NCBI GenBank assembly: GCA_902625725.1
Contig: CACOCY010000002.1
Location: 62,001 to 126,000, forward strand
From: an uncultured SAR116 cluster alpha proteobacterium
Lineage (GTDB): Bacteria; Pseudomonadota; Alphaproteobacteria; Puniceispirillales; Puniceispirillaceae
DNA: 64,000 nt
Direction: 5' to 3'
Part shown: piece after piece, positions 53,836 through 63,023 of the stretch
Layout of the letters: every line of letters begins with the position of its first letter
How positions within the stretch are numbered: position 1 is the first letter of the stretch
Translations under genes and position numbers: made by a program
Notes under the pieces: generated by a model
Told to the model about the DNA's origin: nothing
The model's database searches: none
The model's input: only the letters and a program-made list of their open reading frames with translations

Positions 53836-54729
53836 ATGTCGTTTATAACAACTAGTGATAACATTAAACTATTTTTTGAAGAGGCTGGCAAAGGTACACC
53901 TTTGATTTTAGCTCATGAATTTGGTGGAGATAGTAGAAGTTGGGACTTACAAGTTCGTCATTTTGCTAGAAATTATCGAGTAATTGCTTTTAACGCCAGA
54001 GGTTATCCTCCATCGGATGTACCAGAAGATGATAGTTTATACAGTCAAATGAGAGCTACTGCCGATATATTAGATGTACTCGACGCTTTGAAGATTGATA
54101 AAGCTCATATCGTTGGTTTGTCTATGGGTGGTTTTGCAACACTTCATTTTGGCTTTAATTTTCCTAATCGTGCTTTATCGCTAACTATTGCTGGTGCTGG
54201 CTACGGCGCTCATCCAGAAGTGCATAAACAATTCGCAGAAGAGACAAAGCAAGTTGCAAGCCGAATAAAAGCAGATACAATGGAAAAATTTGCTGAGATT
54301 TATTCGATTGGACCTACTAGGGTTCAATTTGCTAACAAAGATCCTCATGGTTGGAGAAAATTTGCAAACCAATTAAAAGACCACTCAACAACTGGCTCTG
54401 CAAATACAATGAGCTCTATTCAAGGCAAACGACCATCTTTATATAATTTTTCAAAAGAAATGCAAAATCTTACAATACCTACTTTGATTATGAATGGTGA
54501 TGAAGATGACCCGTGCCTTGATGTTGCGCTTTTTATGAAGCGAAATATTCACTCCTCAGCTTTAGTACTTTTGCCTAGGTCAGGTCATTTAATCAATCTC
54601 GAAGAACCAGCACTTTTTAATCAGGTATTAGGAGATTTTTTAGCACGAGTAGATGCAGGCAGATGGGAAATGAGAGACGAACGTTCAAAAACTTCTAATA
54701 TATTATGGACACCTGACGAAATTAAATAA
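53836..54729 (+). CDS. Alpha/beta hydrolase
   Basis: This 297-residue hydrolase has GLSMGGFATLHFGFNFP (nucleophile elbow), NGDEDDPC (acid) and RSGHLINLEEP (histidine). HEFGGDSRSWDLQVRHF is the oxyanion region. AAAGGA lies eight bases before the ATG. It is related to the hydrolase at 47289 in fold only. It is followed on the same strand by a GntR regulator. The substrate is unknown; ester, lactone or C-C bond hydrolysis are possible. Confidence 0.88.
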   Translation: MSFITTSDNIKLFFEEAGKGTPLILAHEFGGDSRSWDLQVRHFARNYRVIAFNARGYPPSDVPEDDSLYSQMRATADILDVLDALKIDKAHIVGLSMGGFATLHFGFNFPNRALSLTIAGAGYGAHPEVHKQFAEETKQVASRIKADTMEKFAEIYSIGPTRVQFANKDPHGWRKFANQLKDHSTTGSANTMSSIQGKRPSLYNFSKEMQNLTIPTLIMNGDEDDPCLDVALFMKRNIHSSALVLLPRSGHLINLEEPALFNQVLGDFLARVDAGRWEMRDERSKTSNILWTPDEIK

Positions 54730-54886
54730 AATGAATTATTAATTATTTGATTTGCATGTTTTGTTTTAAGTTAGACCTAATTATTTAACCTACTTGATAT
54801 TTAAACTTAATGAGTCATACTTGGTAATAGAAAAATTATAAGAAATTCGTCAATCTGTAATAAAAAACGTGATAATATAATATGTT

Positions 54887-55528
54887 ATGGAAACAATAAC
54901 AAAAAAAAATAGTGGTACTTTATCTGGTCAAGTCAGGGACTATATCCTTACAAAAATACTCAATGGCGAGTTTGAGCCAGGTGAACGCCTAATAGAAATG
55001 AAAATTGCACACCTGATGCAAACTAGCCAGGCCCCTGTTAGAGAAGCAATTAGAGAATTGGAGTCTACGGGATTGCTAGAAACTTTACCTAATCGTGGTT
55101 CAAGGGTTCGTGAAGTCAGTAATCAAGAGCTCTCAGATATCTATGACGTAAGGGCACAACTCGAAGGATATGCTGCGGAAATAATCTGTCAAAAACAAAC
55201 CTCAATAGTTGAAGAATTAACAGAAACAGTGGCAAGGATGATTGATTCTGCAAAAAAAGACGACCTTATGTCTTTCGCTTCCATTAACCATGAATTTCAT
55301 TCAGTGATTATTAAGAATGCGGGTAATGAAATATTACTAAAAACTTGGCAAACATTGCACATTCAAATTAAAACATTTTTAATCGTAAATAGAGATGAAA
55401 GAGACTTATTAGAAGTAGCTAATTCACATTATAAAATTATAGATGCATTTAGGAATTTCGATGGGGTGAAAGCTCGATTAGAAGTTATAAAACATATCCA
55501 TCATAATCGTCCCAATATACAAAAATAA
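54887..55528 (+). CDS. GntR-family transcriptional regulator, FCD subfamily
   Basis: This 213-residue repressor has a winged helix with LMQTSQAPVREAIRELESTG and the wing PNRGSRV, then an FCD domain starting DIYDVRAQLEGYAAEI, with INHEFHSVIIKNAGN supplying metal-binding histidines. It is distinct from the GntR at 19848. Its position after the nitrile hydratase genes and hydrolase suggests control of that region. I could not identify a convincing operator repeated across it. Confidence 0.9.
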   Translation: METITKKNSGTLSGQVRDYILTKILNGEFEPGERLIEMKIAHLMQTSQAPVREAIRELESTGLLETLPNRGSRVREVSNQELSDIYDVRAQLEGYAAEIICQKQTSIVEELTETVARMIDSAKKDDLMSFASINHEFHSVIIKNAGNEILLKTWQTLHIQIKTFLIVNRDERDLLEVANSHYKIIDAFRNFDGVKARLEVIKHIHHNRPNIQK

Positions 55529-55550
55529 TGAATATTATTAGATAATAAGT

Positions 55551-57299
55551 TTAATTATACAATTTATCTATCTGTTTTTTATAATTATTAAATACCTGAC
55601 TACGCCTAACTTTTAATGTTGGTGTTAACATCTTATTGGATACTGTAAAGGGCTCGTCTGTTAATATAAATTTTCTAATCTTTTCTGCTTGAGACAATGA
55701 CTTATTAACAACGTCAATTATTTCACTAATGTGTTTATGTATTTCTTCCTTCGATTGAAATTGGCTATTGAACTCATCAGTTGTACTTATAATGCCACAA
55801 AGCCATGGCCTTTTATCACCAACCACAACGGCTGCTTCTATTTCTGGCTGAAAACAGAGCATAGACTCAACTCTAGATGGAGAAATATTATCACCACCTG
55901 AATTAACTATTATTTCTTTTACTCTTCCGGTTATTTCAATAAAACCGTCTTTGTGAATGCTGGCTAAGTCTCCTGTATGCAACCATCCCTCCTTCAGCGC
56001 ATCTTTTGTAGCTCTCGAATCCTTCCAATATCCCTCCATCAAACAATCCCCCTTAACGAGTAATTCTGATTTTTTAGATAACTTCACCTTGACACCTTTA
56101 ACAGGAGGACCAACGGTCTCTATTCGGATAGAGTTTGGACGATTAGCAGAAATAAGTGGCGATGCCTCAGTCTGCCCATATCCTTGTAATAACTGAACAC
56201 CTAAGCTTAGAAAAAACCTTCCAATGTCTGGATTGAGTGCTGCCCCCCCTGAAACAAAAAATTTCAACCTCCCCCCCAATCGTTTGGATATTTTTCGTCT
56301 AACGAGAATGTTTAAAAATTGATCTAATATATATTCAAATAAGCTAATACGCTCTTTTAAGATTTTCTTAGTTCCAATTTTGACTGATTTCTCAAAAAGA
56401 ACTTGAGAAATACCTCCTTTTGCAGTAACACCAGAGTTTATTCTATTGAATAAAACCTCATATAATCTTGGAACTGCCGTCATGATAGTTGGCTTTACCT
56501 CCTGTAGATCCTGAGCAAATCGTTCCGGACTGCTGCAAAACCATACATTTGCGCCAATGGATAATGGTAGATGTAATCCTACAGTATGCTCATAAGAGTG
56601 TGATAGGGGTAAAAGAGATAAAAACCTTGCATTGTTAAGAGAATTGCCTTCATCAAGTAATTCTGAAGCTCCCCTAATGTTTGCCTGAATAGATTTATGG
56701 GTTAACATTACACCTTTCGGTGTACCGGCCGTTCCAGAGGTATAAATAATGCAACAAACATTTTCAGTTGGAATTTTTTTTACTGCAGCGAGAAATTTTC
56801 TGTCTAGTTTATGATTTGGTGTGACGTTTGAAAGATCATATTCCTGAATTGAAGCATTTTTGTTTAGCTTTAAAATTTTATCAAAATAAATAATTGCCTC
56901 TACATTCCCAACTTTTTCTGCCGCTAGTCGTAATGTTTTTGCAAGATTGCCAGATGAGGTGAAAATGCAACGTGTTTCACTGTGTTGAATTAAAAACTCA
57001 TAATCTGATTGCGTGAGAGTGGTGTATGCCGGCACTGCTACTGCACCAATAGACATTACAGCTATATTTGCAATTGCCCATTCAGACCGGTTTTCAGACG
57101 ATATCATCACTTTATCATTTGCCTTAATACCAATAGAAATAAGAAACTTAGCTATATCATGTGTTCTCTGACCAATTTCTTGCCAACTTTGTCCAACCCA
57201 CTCATCTGATTTTTTATCAAAAAAAAGAAGACTGGCTGGCGACACTTCCATATTTTTAAAAAGAGTAAATGGAAGATTACTCGCTTGTTGATAAAACAT
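55551..57299 (-). CDS. Long-chain acyl-CoA synthetase (AMP-binding)
   Basis: This 582-residue adenylate-forming enzyme of the FAA1/FadD15-like group has CIIYTSGTAGTPKGVMLTHK as the P-loop, QGYGQTEASPLIS as the A5 motif, WLHTGDLASIHKDG as A7 and GRVKEIIVNSGGDNISP as A8. It activates a fatty or other carboxylic acid to the acyl-CoA. AGAGG four to five bases before ATG 57299 sets the start; an ATG at 57317 is less likely. It could act on acids released by the amidase, but this is speculation. Confidence 0.93.
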   Translation of the reverse strand: MFYQQASNLPFTLFKNMEVSPASLLFFDKKSDEWVGQSWQEIGQRTHDIAKFLISIGIKANDKVMISSENRSEWAIANIAVMSIGAVAVPAYTTLTQSDYEFLIQHSETRCIFTSSGNLAKTLRLAAEKVGNVEAIIYFDKILKLNKNASIQEYDLSNVTPNHKLDRKFLAAVKKIPTENVCCIIYTSGTAGTPKGVMLTHKSIQANIRGASELLDEGNSLNNARFLSLLPLSHSYEHTVGLHLPLSIGANVWFCSSPERFAQDLQEVKPTIMTAVPRLYEVLFNRINSGVTAKGGISQVLFEKSVKIGTKKILKERISLFEYILDQFLNILVRRKISKRLGGRLKFFVSGGAALNPDIGRFFLSLGVQLLQGYGQTEASPLISANRPNSIRIETVGPPVKGVKVKLSKKSELLVKGDCLMEGYWKDSRATKDALKEGWLHTGDLASIHKDGFIEITGRVKEIIVNSGGDNISPSRVESMLCFQPEIEAAVVVGDKRPWLCGIISTTDEFNSQFQSKEEIHKHISEIIDVVNKSLSQAEKIRKFILTDEPFTVSNKMLTPTLKVRRSQVFNNYKKQIDKLYN

Positions 57300-57436
57300 A
57301 ATTCCTCTCAATTTCATTACAGGTAAAAAAGCAAATTATATTAGATTTTTAATATAATTAATTTTCTTGAAGAAATTCAAGTAATACAACATACTAAAAG
57401 ATTTAATATAAGTAACGAAAAAAATAGAGTGTTACA

Positions 57437-58435
57437 ATGAGAACTGCAGAAAACTTCCTTGATTTAGTTGGTAACACACCACTCATTAAACTTCGTGCTG
57501 CATCTGAGGTAACAGGCTGCAACATTTATGGTAAAGCAGAGTTTGCAAATCCTGGAGGTTCAGTTAAAGACAGAGCTGCTAAGGCTATAATCGAGGCGGC
57601 AGAAGCGAATGGAGAAATATCTGAGGGGGGAACAATAATCGAGGGCACTGCTGGCAATACAGGAATTAGCCTTTCATTAGCAGCTAATTCAAGAGGATAT
57701 AAAACAATTATTGTAATGCCGGAAACGCAAAGTCAGGAAAAAAAAGATGCCTTAAAAGTTGCCAAAGCTGATTTAAAACTAGTTCCCGCTTTGCCCTACC
57801 GTGATCCCGGTAACTATATACGCGTTTCACAAACAATGGCTGAAGAGATGCAAAAATCACCAGATGCTAATGTAATCTGGGCAAACCAATTTGATAATGT
57901 TGCCAATAAAAATGGTCATTTTTCAACTACTGGACCAGAAATTTGGAAACAAACTAATGGTGAGATTGACGGTTTTATTTGCGCAGTAGGTTCTGGAGGC
58001 ACTATTGCTGGTGTTTCTGACTTTCTTAAATCGTGCAATGAAAATATAGCTATTGGGTTGGCAGATCCCCTTGGTAGTGCCTTGTTTAGTTATTATACAA
58101 ATGGCGAATTTAAAGCTGAAGGCAACTCCATATCAGAGGGGATAGGTCAAGGTCGAATTACTGCTAATCTAAAAGAATTTGAACCAGATTATTGTTTTCA
58201 GATCTCTGATGAGATGGCTCTTCCCATTTTATTTGATCTTATGTCACAAGAAGGTCTCTATTTAGGGGGCTCAAGCGCAATTAATGTCGCAGGCGCTATT
58301 CAACTTGCTAAAAAGTTAGGAAAAGGTCATACCATTGTTACGATTTTATGCGATTCTGGGCAACGTTATCAGTCAAAAGTTTGGAATTCAGAATTTTTAA
58401 AAGCAAAAAATCTTCCCCTACCCTCATGGATTTAA
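57437..58435 (+). CDS. cysK: Cysteine synthase A (O-acetylserine sulfhydrylase)
   Basis: This 332-residue PLP enzyme has LVGNTPLIKL, NPGGSVKDRAA with the PLP lysine, EGTAGNTGISLSLA for substrate carboxylate binding, and CAVGSGGTIAGVSDF for the PLP phosphate. GTAGNTG in place of the usual TSGNTG is common in alphaproteobacterial CysK. It makes cysteine from O-acetylserine and sulfide. The sulfurtransferase gene begins three bases after its stop. Confidence 0.9.
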   Translation: MRTAENFLDLVGNTPLIKLRAASEVTGCNIYGKAEFANPGGSVKDRAAKAIIEAAEANGEISEGGTIIEGTAGNTGISLSLAANSRGYKTIIVMPETQSQEKKDALKVAKADLKLVPALPYRDPGNYIRVSQTMAEEMQKSPDANVIWANQFDNVANKNGHFSTTGPEIWKQTNGEIDGFICAVGSGGTIAGVSDFLKSCNENIAIGLADPLGSALFSYYTNGEFKAEGNSISEGIGQGRITANLKEFEPDYCFQISDEMALPILFDLMSQEGLYLGGSSAINVAGAIQLAKKLGKGHTIVTILCDSGQRYQSKVWNSEFLKAKNLPLPSWI

Positions 58436-58438
58436 AAG

Positions 58439-59293
58439 ATGTCACGTATAAAAAATTTAGTAACTGCCGAATGGTTGATAGAAAATATAAATCTTAAAAA
58501 TCTTAAAATAGGTGATGCTACCTATTTTTTGTCGACACATAATCGAGATGCCGAGGCTGAATATCTCAATGAACACATTCAAAATGCAGTTCGTTTTGAC
58601 ATCGATGCTATAAAGGACCCAAACTCTGATTTGCCCCACATGCTGCCCTCCCCTGATCAATTTGAAAACCATATGCAGCATTTAGGGTTTCAAAATGATG
58701 ATTTGATTGTTTTTTACGATAATTCTCCCTTTTTATCTGCTGCTAGGGCTTGGTGGCTGTTGCGAATGTTTGGGCATGAAAAAGTATTTGTGCTCGATGG
58801 AGGCTTAAATAGATATAAAACTTTGGGAGGTCAAACAGAAAAAGGCGAAGGAAAAACTTCTCTAAAATCAAATTTTAAAGCATCAAATCCAATTGATACA
58901 GATGTTATCAAATTTGATGAATTGTATGAAAAGGTATTTTCTGCAGAGGATGTACAAATTTTAGACGCAAGGTCTTATGCTCGCTTTATTGGAAAAGAAG
59001 CAGAACCACGCGCTGGGCTTCGTTCGGGTCATATTCCAAAATCCTGCAATGTACCTTTGACATCATTTTTAAATACAACAACTGGTGAAATCGTATCTGA
59101 CTCAGAAATAAGAAATATATTAGCTAATGCCGATATAAAATTAGACAAACCAATTATTACAACCTGTGGCTCTGGAGTTACAGCAACTGGAATAGCCTTG
59201 GCTTTGAGTTTAATTGGAGTCACTGGAACTATTGTATATGATGGAAGTTGGTCAGAATGGGGCAGTTCGTCAGCTCCAATAGAAACCAATTAA
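58439..59293 (+). CDS. sseA: 3-mercaptopyruvate sulfurtransferase (SseA, double rhodanese)
   Basis: This 284-residue protein has two rhodanese domains. Domain 1 (about residues 1-150, with WWLLRMFGHEKVFVLDGGL) is inactive, and domain 2 carries the active-site loop TTCGSGVTA; CGSGVTA is specific for mercaptopyruvate sulfurtransferases. ILDARSYARFIGKEAEPRAG, then LRSGHIPKS, is the second family motif. It is co-transcribed with cysK, linking cysteine synthesis with sulfur transfer. Confidence 0.95.
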   Translation: MSRIKNLVTAEWLIENINLKNLKIGDATYFLSTHNRDAEAEYLNEHIQNAVRFDIDAIKDPNSDLPHMLPSPDQFENHMQHLGFQNDDLIVFYDNSPFLSAARAWWLLRMFGHEKVFVLDGGLNRYKTLGGQTEKGEGKTSLKSNFKASNPIDTDVIKFDELYEKVFSAEDVQILDARSYARFIGKEAEPRAGLRSGHIPKSCNVPLTSFLNTTTGEIVSDSEIRNILANADIKLDKPIITTCGSGVTATGIALALSLIGVTGTIVYDGSWSEWGSSSAPIETN

Positions 59294-59308
59294 AATTAAA
59301 TTTTTAAA

Positions 59309-59728
59309 ATGATTAATCTTTCTCTTCCATACTTACATGCTCAAATTACCAAATTTATATTTGTTTTTTTTCTATTTTTTATCCCTGCAAATGTGAACTC
59401 GGAAGTAAATCTTACTGAAATACTTGATGAAAATTCTGAAAAAATAATAAAGGAAATTAATAAATTAAATAAAGAATTTAATTCATCAAATGGAGATAAA
59501 ATTATTATCCTTATCCATGAAAACGAGAAATTGAGAGAGAGATTATTGGAAATTGGACAAAAGTTAAAAAGTTTAAAGCAAGACTCAAACATGCAGTTTG
59601 ATAAAAATAGCGAAACAAGAGAGATATATGACTACGCAAATAATATTTTTAACACTTTAGTGTGCGAAAAGTATTTATTAGGTGAATTTTCTGACCTCCA
59701 TTTAAACGAATTTAACGTAAGGTGTTAG
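59309..59728 (+). CDS. Small secreted coiled-coil protein of unknown function
   Basis: This 139-residue protein has a signal peptide (hydrophobic FIFVFFLFFIPANVNS) and then a long helical, charge-rich region (about residues 40-95, IIKEINKLNKEFN and KLRERLLEIGQKLKSLKQ) that looks like a coiled coil. Two cysteines lie near the C-terminus. It begins 15 bases after sseA but has no clear ribosome binding site. No family recognised. Confidence 0.55.
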   Translation: MINLSLPYLHAQITKFIFVFFLFFIPANVNSEVNLTEILDENSEKIIKEINKLNKEFNSSNGDKIIILIHENEKLRERLLEIGQKLKSLKQDSNMQFDKNSETREIYDYANNIFNTLVCEKYLLGEFSDLHLNEFNVRC

Positions 59729-59941
59729 GATTATAAAACCTTTGTGGCTTTTAAATTTATCAAATACATATTGATTATTTTCTTCAATTTACCTGAAATG
59801 ACAAAAATTAATCTAATATCTTCAGACAATTTATTTCGAGTTTTTGGCAATAAACTCTCTATCGATTTCCTAAAGTTTAGAAACTTCAAGACGCTTAATG
59901 AATAAAATATTAGCACTTAAACTATGGCTTCTATAAAAATT

Positions 59942-60018
59942 TGGCGATCCCGGGAGGACTCGAACCCCCAACCTGCTGATTAGAAGTCAGCTGCTCTATC
60001 CAGTTGAGCTACAGGACC
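59942..60018 (-). tRNA. tRNA-Arg (UCU)
   Basis: This 77-base tRNA on the minus strand has an encoded CCA. The acceptor stem GGTCCTG pairs with CGGGATC (two G-U). The anticodon stem GCTGA/TCAGC holds the loop CTTCTAA, anticodon TCT, which reads AGA. The D-arm GCTC/GAGC and T-arm GGGGG TTCGAGT CCTCC are normal. Confidence 0.97.
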
Positions 60019-60136
60019 GCTTTTGGCTTTTTAACTTGAAAACTATAAACGTTCAACAAATTATATTTGAGTAACTATCATACCATATAAATTAAGAGTA
60101 TTTTTGAATGATTTTTTGGTGTAAAATTGATACATT

Positions 60137-61729
60137 ATGAAAAGTTTTCTTTCCCTAATATTTTTATTTCTACCCATTTTTTGTGAGGCATCTACTTTAC
60201 AAAAAAAAGGCCTTCAAGAAATTGCTAATTCGCAACTAGATAACGAATACTCTGTGGTCGAACTACTTAACTCTGACACAAAAATATTTAATCCGTTTGA
60301 TTGTCAAAAACTTGATACCGAATACTTGAGAATAAATAAGCTAAATGACTGCTTGATTATTCAAGAGCTGAGTAATGAGTATCGTGTCAGGCCTCAAAAA
60401 ATAGACCCAAACACTTGGAATAAACCACTACTGCTAAGATATCTTGATAACAATGCAGGTGGAAAAATTCTGGCTCATACATGGAATAACATAGTTGAAT
60501 GGGGTGGCAACTCTGACGAACAACCATTATCGCATTTAGTAATACTTGAAATACCAGATTTTCTTGATCTATTTAATAGCAATCCAGGACAAATCTTTTC
60601 AGAACATATAAGTCTTCCGCTCACCGCTAGACGGATTGATACTTTGGATATAGATAAAGATGGAAACAAAGAAATTGTTTATTTAAGTAATAGAGAGGAT
60701 GGAAGAAATAGGAAAAATAGCTGGAGAGATTTTAATTACATATTTGACCTTAATGAAAAAACTTTAAGACGTTTTGGTTCTCCACATTTTTCTCATGATC
60801 TAATGAGTTTTGACTTTAATAAAGATGGATATGTTGAAATAATTGACTATTTTTATGGTGGAGGAAAACCTGCTGCGGTTGAGATATGTGATTTAAAGAA
60901 CATAAAATGTATACTTTCTGAAGAAATTGGTAATTTCGTTGACATAGGATTTAATCATATTTTTCCCTCAAAAAATGGAGCCATTATATTCGGGGGTTGC
61001 CCAGGATTAGGCGATACGTCATTTTGCTGGAGTGGTTTAGAATTCAATGATAATCAAATTACTCTTTCTAAAATAGATCAACATCATTTTAAGCCAAAAC
61101 CAAAAGCAAAAGCAAAATTTAAAATTTGGACTGGCGACATAAATGATAAGTCAGGTTATTGGGTAGAGGGATCAAAGAAAAAAGAGTTTAAAATGGCTGA
61201 CAGGGCCTGGATGTCTGCCTCTATTGATTTTAATGAAGACGGTTTTATCGATAGCGTAGCAATAGAAAAGGAAGTTTTTTGTAAAAGAAAAAAAAATGAC
61301 CAACCGTTTAACAGGAGTGCAGGAGATTGCAATGATATCGCTGCTCTTTACATTTTTAAAAATATAGATGACAAAAATTTTGAAAAACATCAGGTTTTAA
61401 AAACTAGTATAAATGATGCGTTTAGAATTGAAAAAGCTGATATAAATAAAGACGGTACAAAGGATATATATGGGTTAGTCCAGGGCTATTACAACCCCTG
61501 GATGGCTTGTGATTACCCACAGCTAAAATCTATTTATCTCAACATGAATAACGAGTCCTTTGAAAAAGCTTCTGAAAATTTTATCGAAACCAATTTTGGA
61601 ATGTATGGATGTGAGCGGGCATCAAATTTTTTTAAAAAAGAAAACCAATATTATAGGTTGTTTATAACTACCCCCTCCCCTGAATCAAAAATTGCGTATC
61701 TGGGCATCGAAAATTACACGCAAAATTGA
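60137..61729 (+). CDS. Secreted protein with FG-GAP/VCBS-like calcium loops
   Basis: This 530-residue protein begins with a signal peptide (MKSFLSLIFLFLPIFCEAS). Four D-x-D-x-D-G loops recur: DIDKDGNKEI, DFNKDGYVEI, DFNEDGFIDS and DINKDGTKDI. These are typical of FG-GAP/VCBS beta-propeller repeats that bind calcium. Several cysteines suggest an extracytoplasmic, disulfide-bonded fold. Function unknown; such proteins are often cell-surface binding or scaffold proteins. It stands alone after tRNA-Arg. Confidence 0.75.
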   Translation: MKSFLSLIFLFLPIFCEASTLQKKGLQEIANSQLDNEYSVVELLNSDTKIFNPFDCQKLDTEYLRINKLNDCLIIQELSNEYRVRPQKIDPNTWNKPLLLRYLDNNAGGKILAHTWNNIVEWGGNSDEQPLSHLVILEIPDFLDLFNSNPGQIFSEHISLPLTARRIDTLDIDKDGNKEIVYLSNREDGRNRKNSWRDFNYIFDLNEKTLRRFGSPHFSHDLMSFDFNKDGYVEIIDYFYGGGKPAAVEICDLKNIKCILSEEIGNFVDIGFNHIFPSKNGAIIFGGCPGLGDTSFCWSGLEFNDNQITLSKIDQHHFKPKPKAKAKFKIWTGDINDKSGYWVEGSKKKEFKMADRAWMSASIDFNEDGFIDSVAIEKEVFCKRKKNDQPFNRSAGDCNDIAALYIFKNIDDKNFEKHQVLKTSINDAFRIEKADINKDGTKDIYGLVQGYYNPWMACDYPQLKSIYLNMNNESFEKASENFIETNFGMYGCERASNFFKKENQYYRLFITTPSPESKIAYLGIENYTQN

Positions 61730-61936
61730 AACATTGAAAGAATGCATTCACGCATTTAATGCAATTAAAATTTTTGAAATTGATTTTACTTTTCCAAAAT
61801 AAAATATTGATAACTTATTTTAAATCCCATTTTAATAAGACAGTATTAAATATTAATATAATAGAAATGTACAAGAATAGTAAAAAAGGAAATTTTAGCG
61901 ATTTTATCTTTAAGCAAAAAGCTAAATTGAATTTAA

Positions 61937-62785
61937 ATGAAATCAATGAAAACAATCTCAGGACACCTATTGCCTAAAAAACTTAAAACGATAATAGAGA
62001 GTAGCATTACTACTGTGGTGATTACGGTTTTAATTCTCATAAACGCAATAATTTTGGGATTGGAAACGGATTTATACTTTGCTAGCCAATTTGGGGACGC
62101 TTTAAATTGGGTTGATAAATTTATTCTTGTTCTTTTCTCAGTGGAACTACTAATTAAACTTTACGTATATAGGCTAAAATTTTTCTATTCTGGCTGGAAT
62201 GTATTCGATTTAACAATAGTAATAATTGCTTGGCTACCCACTAGTGGAGCATTAACGGTTTTACGTGCACTTAGAATTTTGCGTGTTTTAAGACTAATCT
62301 CAGTTGTTCCACAATTACGGCGCGTTGTCTCAGCAATAGGATACTCTATTCCTGGTATGGTTTCAGTAGTAGGTGTTTTGGGCCTTATATTTTACGTAGC
62401 TTCAGTTCTTGCTACAAAATTATTCGGAATACATCCGGACCCTTACATGCAAGAATGGTTTGGAAGTATTGGCGCATCAGCTTATACTTTATTTCAAATA
62501 ATGACATTGGAAAGCTGGTCTATGGGAGTAGTACGTCCTACGATGGAAATTTTTCCTTGGGCTTGGGCATTTTTCATTCCATTTATCATAATAACTAGTT
62601 TCGCTGTATTAAATTTTTTTATTGGTATTATTGTTGATTCAATGCAAGTTGCACAAACTCAAGACGAAACTGAGAATGAATTAGATAATGCAGATATAAC
62701 AATGAAAGAATATAAGTTGCTGAAAAAGCAACTTGACGATTTAGCTAATGATATTCACCAGCTTCGAAATAAACTAGAGAAATGA
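61937..62785 (+). CDS. Voltage-gated sodium channel, NaChBac/NavAb type
   Basis: This 282-residue single-repeat six-helix channel forms tetramers. S4 has arginines every third residue (R110, R113, R116, R119; LRALRILRVLRL). The selectivity filter TLESWSM (190-196) is the same as I recall for NavAb, indicating sodium selectivity. S6 (FIIITSFAVLNFFIGIIVDS) is followed by an acidic neck and a C-terminal coiled coil (about 255-282), as in known BacNav channels. Marine bacteria use such channels in pH or motility control. A 59-residue membrane protein gene lies four bases downstream. Confidence 0.95.
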   Translation: MKSMKTISGHLLPKKLKTIIESSITTVVITVLILINAIILGLETDLYFASQFGDALNWVDKFILVLFSVELLIKLYVYRLKFFYSGWNVFDLTIVIIAWLPTSGALTVLRALRILRVLRLISVVPQLRRVVSAIGYSIPGMVSVVGVLGLIFYVASVLATKLFGIHPDPYMQEWFGSIGASAYTLFQIMTLESWSMGVVRPTMEIFPWAWAFFIPFIIITSFAVLNFFIGIIVDSMQVAQTQDETENELDNADITMKEYKLLKKQLDDLANDIHQLRNKLEK

Positions 62786-62789
62786 TTAA

Positions 62790-62969
62790 ATGTATATGCT
62801 AAAAATTATAATCGTTGCGATACTTATATGTTTGGCATTTTTGCTGTTAAAACGTTTTATCCCTCTGCTTAAAACCATATCTAGAAGCATTTTTACCAAT
62901 CCTTTATTTCGTTCTTTTTTATTAAGAGGAATTTGGAGACTCATTAGGCTATTATTATTCAGAAGATAA
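62790..62969 (+). CDS. Small basic membrane protein (59 residues), downstream of the sodium channel
   Basis: This short frame starts four bases after the channel stop. It encodes one membrane helix (MLKIIIVAILICLAFLLL), a proline-containing turn and a strongly basic, hydrophobic tail (SFLLRGIWRLIRLLLFRR). The pattern of helix plus basic tail is coherent and unlikely to arise from random AT-rich sequence, but the ribosome binding site is weak (AGAG at a long distance). Function unknown; an accessory subunit of the channel is a guess based on position. Confidence 0.5.
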   Translation: MYMLKIIIVAILICLAFLLLKRFIPLLKTISRSIFTNPLFRSFLLRGIWRLIRLLLFRR

Positions 62970-63023
62970 CACTCAATGTAGAGAAAATTCTACTTTTTTA
63001 AACCTGTAGATACAAACTAGGAT

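Noticed and set aside
59731-59916. 61-codon open frame on the minus strand next to tRNA-Arg
   Set aside because: No ribosome binding site, and lysine/leucine/isoleucine-rich composition as expected from random AT-rich sequence. I treat the interval as intergenic.
61759-61977. 72-codon open frame overlapping the start of the sodium channel
   Set aside because: It overlaps the better supported channel gene by 41 bases in another frame and has the low-complexity composition of translated AT-rich spacer.
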